Shown here one piece after another: positions 49,101 to 61,100 of a stretch of 64,000 nucleotides of DNA. The notes below the pieces were generated by a model. That model ran no database searches, had not been told where the DNA came from, and saw only the letters and a list, made by a program, of their open reading frames with translations. Within the stretch, counting starts at the first letter, position 1. Each line of letters starts with the position of its first letter. Source of the stretch: Gambelia wislizenii (Eukaryota > Chordata > Lepidosauria > Squamata > Crotaphytidae). The position numbers were made by a program, and so were the translations under genes. The DNA is taken from NCBI GenBank assembly GCA_030847615.1, contig JAUMIR010000005.1, forward strand, positions 63,701,001 to 63,765,000. The letters run 5' to 3'.

Positions 49101-52100
49101 GAGTCTAGACTGCTTGTTCAGTGTAGAGTGCAGAGGAGCGTTGCTGACAAACAATAGGCATATGTCACATTGAAGATGAGCCAGTAAAAGTACATCTGAT
49201 TTTGTGGGTGGCCTTATTAGGACCTGTAATGTTGCTACCAGAGTAGATGTAGAGTTGGCATCTCAGTTTGTAGCAGGGTCTTATTCCTCTGTTTCCATCC
49301 ATGTTGTATGATCTGTTGCAGGTGAGTAGCTGCTTAAGGTCAAGAGGCTGTCTGTAAGTTATCTCTATGGGTCTTGTCACCCATATTTGATATTTGCTCA
49401 TTGATCATGTATTTGAATGGTGTTAGCTGGGAACTATAGGTGAAAACTAATGGTCGGTTATTTTATGGTCTGGCTTGTAGTAGATTGTTCCTGGTACCAG
49501 TCTTGCCTTGTTAATTTGTTTTTTCACCTTATTGAGTGGGTATTGTTGGGAAATACCTGTTACAAATGTATGAATCTTCTGGATTTGAGCAGATACATAC
49601 AGTTGTACCAGTGGACTTGGCTGTAAAAATAGGTTTGGTAGTCTGTTCTGAATGAAAGCTAGAGGTGTATAAGTATATGTAACTATCAGTGGACTTTTGA
49701 TAAAGTGTGGTGCTTAGATATCCAATATGTACAGTGGTGTCAAGAAAGTGGTATTTTCATACAGTGTGTGTGGAGTATTCAGACTATGATTGATGGTCGG
49801 GTAAAAGATGTTGAAATTCTGGTGGAACTTCTCAAGTGAGTCCTTTCCATGAGCCCAAATGATAAAGATGTCATCAATGTACCTCAGTCTACTCCTAGAC
49901 AGTATATCTTTCATCAGCTATATACTGTCATGCTTTCACTAGGTCATGCTGAAGCTTGAGGACAACAGAAATAAATAACTTTTCTATATCTCCAATTTCT
50001 CCCCCACCCCATTAGTAGTTCTATACTCAGATTCTTTCTATATATATGTATAAAATGATCTGCTGAAAGCCATGTGTTTTTATTTCCATCAACTGTACTT
50101 TGGATTTATATTCTAATCCTCCATTTGAATGGCAATAAATCTGTAAGGTTATATAATGTTCTAAATCATGCTGATTTGTAGTGCTTTCTTTTACTGTTAT
50201 AACTTTGGTTTAAGATTTTCACATTGTACAGATTTAAAAGAACAGCTTTCTATACTGCATTTGTTATACAGTAATCTTCCCTGCACCCTAATAGACTTCA
50301 CTGGAAAGGCAGCTTGTGGGTTGGTAAATCACTGGCTATAATTTGTGGAGCTCCATTTTTGCTACTCAGTAAAAGTGCTGAATATGCTGATTCATTCAAA
50401 AACTTGGCAATCAGACCAGTATAATTATGTCTAGAACAATAGAAGACAATGTTCTTCTGACTGTTCTGAAAGCATGACAGAGACAATTACAAACTATATA
50501 ACTCTTGATTGTTTTTAAATGGGTCTTGATTCACCAATGTCAGTTCTGGACTTCATTTAAGGCAAGGCTAATAATTTAGTAGCTCCAGCAAAAGCAGAAG
50601 TCATAATCCAGTTAACAGAGAAGATGGACTGGCTGATTTAAATTTGGTAGTAAAAAATGCAAAACCTATCCTTTTTAAGCAATTCTGTGTTTACCCTACT
50701 GATATTCCAGCCTATTGATATGTGCAGATGCCAACAGTGCACAACACTGTTTATGCATCAGGTATGCACTTATTCATACTTTTGAATAAATCCATTAAAA
50801 GCAGTTAGTATATCATTCCTAATTTGAGTCCCATTTATTTCAGTGGGTCTATTGTAAATATGACTAAATCTGGATCCAACCCAAGGTGTTGGTTAAAGTT
50901 GTGAAAAATGCTTAAGAATTAAAAAGGAGGAAGGCAGGGGAATGTGGCAGCACCTTTAAGACTAACTGGTTTTTATTTTTGCATGAGGTTTGGTGGATAT
51001 AAACCTGCTTCTTCAGATGCAGTACAGTAAAATAACTGCCTTGTACTAATAGGATTTACTAGCTACACTTTGTTTGAATTTGTTGTAAGCCATCTTGAGT
51101 CCTGTCCTGGAAGAAAGCTGGCATATAAATAAAATAATTTAAATTTAGAAAAACAGGCATCTGTTAATATGAAGGGGTTGGGAATTCTAACTCCCATGAT
51201 GCCTCATTCAGATGAATTCTAACTCCCATGATGCCTCATTATTGAGTATGGTGGCTAAGGCTGCTGAGAGCTGCAGTTCAACAACTTCTAGATGATCACA
51301 CAGTTCCCACCCCTGTGTTAAGTGAAGTGAAGCTTTGCATCAAGATTGTGATTTCTCTGAGTGTGGATATGGATTTGTTTGTTTGTTTGTTGTTGTTGTT
51401 GTTGTTACTTTAAAAAATACTGAATATGAAATGAAGTGATGCTGATGACAGCCCTTTTTATTTCTCCTTCTCATCTTGAGTCAGGTGAGGCCATGCAGGT
51501 GCTGAACCAATGCATGAAACCAGAGTTTATTTTGTTTTATTTATATCCTGTTTTTCTCCCAGCACAGGACTCAAAGTGGCTTACCCCGCGCACTTCGGTC
51601 CTCTGGGAGGAATCTGTTACAGCCTATGAAAACAAGGCTGTCGGTGACCTCCCAGAGGGCCTTCTCCGCTGCTGCTCCCAGATTATGGAATGGCCTGCCG
51701 GACGAGATCCGTCTTATTAACACCTTAGACGGCTTTAAAAAAGCTGTCAAGACGGATCTTTTCCGGCAGGCTTTTCCTGAATAACTATCCCGGCCCAAGA
51801 CTCAGCTGTCCTCCTTGAGCTGTAATCATTTTTTTTTTAAACCTATTGTATGTTTTAATATTTTCTAATTTATATATTTTTAATTTACTGTATGTTTTTA
51901 ATCTTTTATAGTTTAATATTGTTTTAAGGGGGGGTGGGCTAGGGTACTGGGACTATGGAGTTTTTATATTGTAAGCCGCCCCGATTGCGTTGCAGAGGGG
52001 CGGGATAGAAATAAAATTTTATTATTATTATATTATTATATTACAACAAATTCAAAGTGCAGCTAGTAAATCCTGTTAGTACAAAAGTTAAAAAAGCACA

Positions 52101-55100
52101 AGAAAAAGTTAAAAACAAATAAACGGGTAAAGCTGTTTAAAGCACATTTAAAACATAATAAAAAAGATAAAAGCACACCACACCCCATTAGAAGCACCTT
52201 CTGCCACAATAAGTTAGGAACCAAAGACATCCCTGCATGAAAAGGTCTTTGTCTGCTGGTGGAAAGAAAGAGAAGAGGAGGCCAAGTAAACCTTCCATAG
52301 TTCCACAACTGGGAGCAATCACCAAAAAGGCTCTCTCCTATGTCCTGTCCTATTCAACTGTTAACTAGGTCCTAACCTGCTTAGCATCTAAAATCAGATA
52401 TTAGTAGATTATTTTATTTACATGCAGCTCATCTTTTTCCCAAAACTGGGACTCGGCAGCTTACATGAATTAAAAATTAAAACAAATACAGATAAAAGTA
52501 CCTACAAAGACATAAGTAAAAATATAAACATATGGTTAAAATGCAGTTAAACTATCTATAAAATTGAAATCATTTAAAACAACCCATTAAACTGACAAAT
52601 GATTAAAAAATGACTGCAACAGTACACTATTTAAATCCCTTACAGTCAGTTTCTAAAAGTCTGTTTTTATTTGCTTACAGAAGGACAGAAAGTAGAAACT
52701 ATCCTACCCTCTCTAGGGAGGGAGTTTCAGATCCTGCAAACAGCCTCTGCTGTGTTCCCACCAGTCAAGGTGGTGGGGAAAGGACGTCTTTTTGCTTGGG
52801 CAGGTTCAGAAAAGAAGAGATGGTCTTTTTGACAACCTGCACCCAAGCCATATATGGCTTTTATGGGTCACAACGAGCACTTTGGATTTTGACTAGAAAT
52901 GGGCCAGCAACTAATGGAGCTGTTGTAGCACAGGAGTCATGTGCTCTTTCTAACTTGTCACAGGCAACTGTCTGACTGCAGCTCTGCAGACCAATTGAAA
53001 TGTCTTATCAACTTTCAAAGGCAGCTTCCTGTAGAGTGTATTCAGTAATCAAAGTGGGATATAACTAAGGCATGTCTCATTGTGATCAGACCAGAACCAG
53101 CAACAAGTGCCGCTGGCACACTCATTCTAACTATGCAAATGTTCTCCTGGGTTGTGCAGAAACCTGGGATCTCAGAACTGAACCCTCGAGTACTTCCCAT
53201 TACAGGGCTGTGACTTCATGGGAAGGGTAATCACATCCAGCTCAGGCTGGCTTCTTGTACTCTGATCTGTTTTTGGTAAATTAGGAAAATGTTTATCTTG
53301 TCTGGAATAAACTTCAGTTTGTTTGCCTTCATCCAGTTGTTGGAAGTGAAGAAGCATCAACGCTTGTTTACAGCTCTGTGTGTGTAAACACTGATCTGTG
53401 TTTACTTCCTGCTTGAATGCAGAGGTCACTTCCCCTCTCTTTGTTCCAAGTAGTTTTAGTGTTTTACAACCCTTTGTCTCAGAAGGTAGAAGCTATCACA
53501 CATGAGGCAGCTGCCTCGAGGTGCCTTAGACGCACTCATGAGAGTCAGCTTTAGGGACTCTTCCATCCAAGTTCGATAACTCTCTTCTATCTATCTGTTC
53601 TTCCTATCTAAGATGTATTCTCTGCCATAATAAACATAAGTTCTGCTTTATAACTTTACTAGAGCATCCTGCATGTTTTATGTCCTGTTTGTACCAGAAA
53701 TTTATGATGCACTGGGGCTCTGCTGGAATCTGCTTAATATAAATAACAAAAATATCCTACACCAATCCATTACTGACAATAGATACCAGTGTAGAACCAA
53801 AACAGCTTTGTTGGAGCTAGGCAGAAACTAAAGAGCTGGATGTCATCAGTGTACTGGTGAAACCAAACAGCAAAACTTAAGACTACCCCTCCCAGTGGCT
53901 TTATGTATAATTTAAACAACATGGGGTGGCAGAATGGAACTCTGAAGATGCCACAGGCCAATGCCCAAGGAGTCAGACATGAGTCCCTCCACAACATTGT
54001 GTGGACTCTCCTTGCAGAAAAAAGCAAAACCATATGATTCTATAATTCTATGATTGCCCAGTGCTTCCAGGGGCTAGAAAGATTTCGCATAGTGGGCTGA
54101 CTTTGGCCTGTGAGCTGGTGCAACACTTTTCTATCCCTGTTTTACAAGTACAGCCAGAAACAGATTCTTACTAGGTTATATAGTAACTGTTTGGGGCTGA
54201 ATGAAAGTGCCTGGTATGAATAAAAATATTATGTGTAACACAGCAGTGCTCATACTTGCTTTGATGCTACTAGGCACAGATGTGCATACCCAGTACTTGT
54301 GACTTGATGGTGGAGATAATTTGACACAACATGTACCTGATCAAAAAGATTATTTTGCACATTGCTTTTTTCTATGAGACTTAATTGAAGCAGCAAGGAC
54401 TAAAGTTGTTTAATTGGTGTTGTCTGTAAACAGAACCCTACACCCACACATTTACTCTTTGTAATCACTGTTTTATTTTTTGTCAAGTTTGGTTCATGCT
54501 TTTATACATATAAAATAGTTGAATGTAAGATTGGATAGTGAGCCAATGTAATAGTATTTTTTTTCCTTGAATTTGTGGGTTTCTGTCACAGTTGCCTGCT
54601 GGGAGAGGGCTGGATACTTCTTCACTCACTGTCCCAGCACCTTGGAAGTCCCAGTGTTGCTGACACTGCCTGTCTTCAAAAATAGATTTTGGGGGGTTGT
54701 ATTTGGCAATGTAGCTACAGCCACTGAATTTTGTTGTTGTATCTACATTTCCCAATGCAGAATCTTAGCCATTGTTTTAACCTTGCACCAGAAAGAAGCC
54801 AGTGTTAGTGCTGATCAGCCTGCAAGGGTAGGCCATTCCACCACCACAGAAAAGGCCTTCTCACAAATCCCCACACAGTGTATTGCTCCCTCTGCAGACA
54901 CAGAGAAGGGTCGCTCCAGCAGGCTCAGTCTTTGGGTAAAGGTGCTATTATAGTGACATAGAACAAAAAAGATCCATGTGACAATGTGAATGTTATAGGT
55001 CAGCAGGCCTAGTAGGTGTTCCAGGGACGTGAAGTTTAAGGCCCAGTGAGAATATGTTCATGCCACTTTATGAGCAGTTTTATTTCTTCTTAAAAAAAAA

Positions 55101-58100
55101 ATCCTTAGCTGTCTGGCAGGCAGTGTTATTTTTGTACTTGCTAAAATTTAACTGGCAGACAATCTAGGTACTGTTGCCTTTTGTTGTCTTGATGATGTGG
55201 CTTCTGTTGGATGCTTTCAGTATATATTAAAATCCTGGGAAACTCTTATGATGAAGCATGATTTGGCAATTGGATTATGGTCATTATTGCTGGTGAAAGG
55301 ATTTGAAATATTTTGCTGTATAACTAGACAATGTCAATTGTGAGAGAAAATGCTGACTTTACATTCTGTAATACTGTTTGGGATTCTTTTGGCAGATCTA
55401 AGCTCAGGCTAGAGAAGTATTTTAAGAATTCTGTGACAAGTGGTGGAAGTTTATGTAATAATTTTTTAAATGAGAGTACAATGAAGAATGAAAGGGGACA
55501 AGTAGTGGGGCAAAGACATACCATGAAAGTGAAAAGGATGTTTGACATAACTTGATATTGTCATATATGTACAGTTGTACTATATTCTATATCCACTTTA
55601 CCTATTTCTGCTTCCAGGGTTCAGATCTTGAAGAAATGTTGTGCTATATCTATCTATCTATCTATCTATCTATCCATCCATCCATCTATCCTTCCTTCCT
55701 ACCTTCTTGAGGCTAAGCTGGTAGAGATGAGTGGTTAAGCTCATTAAGGTCATCAGTCAAAGAAATAATGGTCATTTAAACTAACACTGTTTTGCATTAT
55801 ATATTGCAGGGATATGCAAAAGGTAGATGTAGGTGTAGTGTGGGGCCAATCTTGGTGAATTTTCAGGAATTGAAAAGTTTGGTGTGGTTTTCTGAATGCC
55901 AGAATCAAATTATACTACTCAAACTAAGAAACCTCGGGGTAACCAAGAGTAGATTTTTGTAGTGATGCAGCCTTAATTTTTAGTTGATTCCTGAAAGTCA
56001 AAACAAATCCTGGATTTTAAATACTAAATTTATGCCTTTTGTTCCAAGTTGTATTTGGTTGATCTGAAGGGTTCTACTAAGTTATTTACTGTAAGCCTCA
56101 AGTCTATGCATGGCTGATTAGTCAAAGAATAACATGACATGGTCCAGAGTAATAAATGATGGCTAAGCTCTGACAGGATAATTCTGCTGATGGAACTCCC
56201 CAAGACGAAGTTTAGACTTACCCCATTCCCTCAACATTTTCCTCACATGGAAAGTGACATATCTGAAGAGAAGGAGATCCTGTTCATGTGGTTTTCCAAT
56301 GTTCTTGCTTACATGGAAAGCCTCCATGTGTACAGAAACTTCTCCAGTCTTGACATTTTCCACATGAGGAAAACAGGGACAGAGGTAGTTGGGCTAGGCA
56401 CTTCCCTCATTGCATGTTGATTGAAACAGGATAAGTAACACCTGAACAGGGCTAGCATTGTTCTGAAACAAAATCTAGCTACAAAGAAGGTTGTTACTGG
56501 AATGGCTTTTGTTTTTATTCCACTCAAGTTATTTTTTTAAATCCTGCTTTGGTGGTTGTAGGAAGGATGTGCATTTATTTTTATTTTGTTTGTCCATGTA
56601 AATGCAAAACAGACAAAATATGGTGAATGGCAGAAATCTTAATTAGGAAACTAAATAATTTTTAGTCATCGAGACTTTAAAGTACACTTGATAAATAGGT
56701 TTATATCAGAATTGTGAAACAAAGTTGCTTTTTCTTTCATATTTTTACTTCATTTTAATATATACATAATTCCATACATATTTAAAATATATAATGATTT
56801 GAGTTTCAGCTTTAGTTTGGTTTTGGGTGGAACACATCTATAGAAACACCAATAGCTGATAGACAAATTCTGTTTATACAGATCTTACTGAATAATAGGT
56901 CTGAAAGCAGGAATGGGAATTTGTATCTATTGGAGATTTGGGGAAAGCTAAACTGATTAACTGCTAGCAAAGCTGCTCAACTGTCTCATCATGACTCCTG
57001 CAAAGTAGCAAGTACTGGGGGCTTGTCTATATGGTGAAAATATTCCTCATAGAGTCAAAGGCTTTCACAGCAGGTATCCATAGATTTTCCTTGGGTTTTT
57101 TTCTAGGCTGTGAGGCCGTGTTCTAGAAGAGTTTCTTTCTGAATGTTTCGCCAGCACAGATGGTGGCGAAACGGTAGAAGTAAACTCTTCCAGAACACAG
57201 CCTCACAGCCATGAAAAAAAAAAAACCCAAGGAAAAACTCCTCATAGAATTCGATGAGGATACCTTTTGTCCCAATGGGATCCCACATCATTTTGCCATA
57301 TTCAGAAGGGGGGCAAAAACTCCAAATAGTCAGTGGGAAAAGCCATGAAGACTTTTTAAAAAAACACCAAAGGAAATGCGCATTCATGCTCTTTGGGACA
57401 GCTGATTCACTTTGCTTTGCATTCCCAATAAGAGTGGAAGTGAGACAAAGGGGAATATTTAAGGAGAATATGGGAGGAAGATTTGAAACAAAAAATTGGA
57501 GATCATGAATGGGATGAGATATGGAAACAAAGACATCTAAAAAATATGTCGATACGGATAAAAGAAAATTATTATAAAATAATATGGAGATGGTATTTGA
57601 CACCAGCAAGATTGCATAATATAGATAAGAATAACTCTAAATATTGTTGGAGAGGTTGTCAAGAAATAGGTACATATATGCATATGTGGTGGAATTGTAA
57701 ATTTGTACAGCAGTTTTGGGAAATGTTTTTTATAGAAATAGAGAATATTCTGAATAGAAATATAGAAAGGAAACCGAGCATAGCATTGATGTCAATTTAT
57801 AATGGAGAGAATGGGAACCAAGCAGAAAAGGATTTAATAACAAATTTATTAACGGCAGCAAGATTAATTATAGCAAGACATTGGAAAATGCAAATAAATG
57901 TACAAGTGGAGGAGTGCTATAAAGAAGTTTGGAAAATGGCAATAAATGATAAGTTAACATGTAGAATTAAAGTAAGAAGAGGAAGTTGGAAAGAAAGTGA
58001 TTTTGATAACATTTGGAAAGTATTTGTTAAAAAAAGTATTACAGACAAAAGATGGGAGGTTACCTCCACGAGAAGAAATGAGATTCTGGAAAGATTAAGT

Positions 58101-61100
58101 AAGGGATAATGGCTCCGGTGAAGGGGAGCACTGAGGTGGTGGTGGGGGGGGTAGGGGAATTAATATTCTTGAAAAGAATCATTGTAAAAAATCTATGTTA
58201 ACTTTTGAAATTAGTTAATAGAAAAATTGCGATGTTTATAGTAATTTTATGTGTTATACTAAGTATTGATTGGATAATACAATGTATGATTATAAAATTA
58301 ATAAAAATATATTAAAATAAACTGGGGGGAAAAGAGTGGAAGTGGAAAGCTGATTGGTCAAATGGGTGCAGAGAGTGGAGCTTGCTGGCAAGGCAAGTGC
58401 CCAGAACTGCTGTGTTGGATTTTCGCTGCAGCGATCACGCACTGAGGTGACGAAACAGCTTTTTCCCTTTTTCCTGTTTATTTAAGCAGAAGATTGCACT
58501 TCTGTACCTTGGGTTTGCTTTTAAAGCAAAATACTATTCGGTAACAGCAACTGGTGACAATAAAAATGCGAGTAATTCATTCATGCCCACCATCTTGATT
58601 CAGAGCATGTGCATTTGAACAACAAATGTGTATGGCTTCACATGCCTGCAGTCTTGAAAAAAAGCCATGGAGACAAATGAAAGCTGCTGCAAATTTGTGT
58701 TAGTGTGCATCAATGCACATTTTATTGCCTCATACAGAAGAGCCCTGAGACTACTCATGACTTCGTAAGATAAGAGCTTGGACCTTCCCTTTTCAGTGTA
58801 GTTTCATGATCTTTATCCAATATATTTCCAATGGGAAAGACAGTGTTCTTCTTTTATTAAAATAGAAGACATAAAACCTAGTGAGCATTAAAAGATATTT
58901 ATGATCTGTTGACAAAGCCCAAAACAAGATCATTTTGTAGATTGTTATAGTGGTTACATTAATCTAATGACTAAGATCAATGGATATGTCCCATGAACAC
59001 ATCCCATAAAGACTGTTTGTTCTTATTCTTAACTTTTCTTTTGTATTACACGAATGTCATTTTGATTAGAGGTAATGAACTGCCAAGTGAAAAACAATAT
59101 CTTCCTTTTTACCTTTGTTACTGGTAGAAGGGTTTTGGATTCCATTCTTTGTTTATACTGCTTGAATCTAATTGTTATGTAACTGTTTTCATTTATATGA
59201 AAATAGGAAGTAAGAAAAAGAAAACTACTCTTTTAGTTCACTAAGATGAAGCTCATATTTAGTTACAGTCAATTAACAACTATGTAGAGATGTAAAATTT
59301 TCTGAAATTTTGAATAAAGAGAAAAATGCTGGGGGGGGGGTTGGGGTTTCTCTGAGGAATGATCAGGAAATTTAGCAGGAAATAGAAAATGTGCAATTTT
59401 TTATCACTCCTAGCAGGTTTAAAGTCACCTTGTTGTGAAAAGGTTTTGTTAACCATGCCTGAAGAACATTTCCAAAATAAAACATTCCATTGTGTGTGTG
59501 TGTGTGTGTGTGTATGTATCACCCTAAAATGTGAACACTCTTAACAGATTATAATTCTGGAATTTTTATTGCATTGTTTGTCCAAAAAATATATATACCC
59601 TTAACTGTAATAAAGATTACAATAGTAGAGAAGTCTTGCAAAATTACAAGAGGAACTTCAAGTGAGGTTTGCAACTCTGCGCTTCAACAACGTGAGCAGT
59701 GCATTGCTGTGCAGGGATGAAAATGTGAACACCTTACATAAAATTGTAATTTAAGATGGTTTTGTAACTCTGATTAAGTCATTATTATAACATTTATTCT
59801 TCAATATAAATGTATTTACTTAGCCTTCAAGTAATCACCATAGCTACGATTAGCTGTTAAAGGGTATATACATATTTTTGAAACACCTTGTATACTTTAT
59901 ATAGTTTAACAAGTGACTCCATTAAATATGACTTTGCATTATAGACATTCACTGATTAATTTTGTTTGCCAGTGTGATTGCTCATTATCTACCTGTCTAC
60001 TATAGAATAACTCTTGCATCATCTCACAGATTCCTCCAAACTGTGGGTCTTCTTCCAATGTGAATGGTGTGCCTGAACTATCACCTTGCTTGAGTCCTGA
60101 AGGTATGAATCTTTTTTTAAAAAAATGTTCAAGGTCTTTTGATAGAAATGTCTATACTAGTGATGAATTTGGAGTCTCAAAATGTTAGAAGTTATTACAT
60201 CAGTTTTGGAGGCAGTGGAAACAGCAGTAACTGGTACTGCTGCACCTATACTTTTGGACAAACAGGAAGTGCTTCTAGGTCTAACCTGCTTTCTCATGCT
60301 GCTGTATTAACAGTACCTTGTACAAGAAGGATCAAGAGGGGAGATGTAGAGAAACTGGTAGTTAATTCTCTTTGACTACCTGACAGCACCAGTGCTATGG
60401 CAAAGGTAGAGCAGGTTTGAGGTTAGAATTGGGTCTTTGCACTATATACAGTAAATTTGTACATCATGTAGTTAATGCACTTCTCCAGATAAACCTTGAT
60501 TATCCAAGCAGAAAAGAAATACTTGAGTTGAAATGATATTTCAATTCAGGAGAGCAATCATAATATATGTACATCATACAGTGTAATTTTTCAGGGAAAG
60601 ACTAAGGGCACATGCATTTGATACTTTAAAAGAGAAATTTTACACAGATTCTATTAATCTCTTTTGCAAGCGTTTGGAAGTATACTGAATTTTAAGCATC
60701 TCTGTATTGCAGTATATTTTAATAACCACACACAATGTCAGCCCCTACTTACATAAAAACAGCTTTATAGTACAGTAGCACCCCCACATCTGCTGATTCG
60801 CCAACCGTGGATTCAGTTATCTGTGGTTGGCGATGGTGGAGGAAGGGAGGGGGAGGAATCTCACCTCTCCTGTCCCTTCCCCTGGGAGGGCTCCTGGTTG
60901 CCGTGGCAGCTATTGCAGGGCAAAGAGGGAAGGGAGGAGTGATCTAGTCTCCTCCCCTTCCCCCTTTGTACCCACGATTGCTGCTGCAGCAGGGCCATGG
61001 TGGGGGTGAAGGGGGGAGCAATCTAGCCCCTTCCCCCTTCACCCTTGCAATCATCGCTGCAGTGGGGCCATGGAAAAAGGGGGGAGGGGAGAGTGATTTA

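Noticed and set aside
49714..49914. Viral or telomerase-type reverse transcriptase
   Set aside because: YIDDIFIIW with the following sequence is Penelope-like; no viral gene accompanies it.
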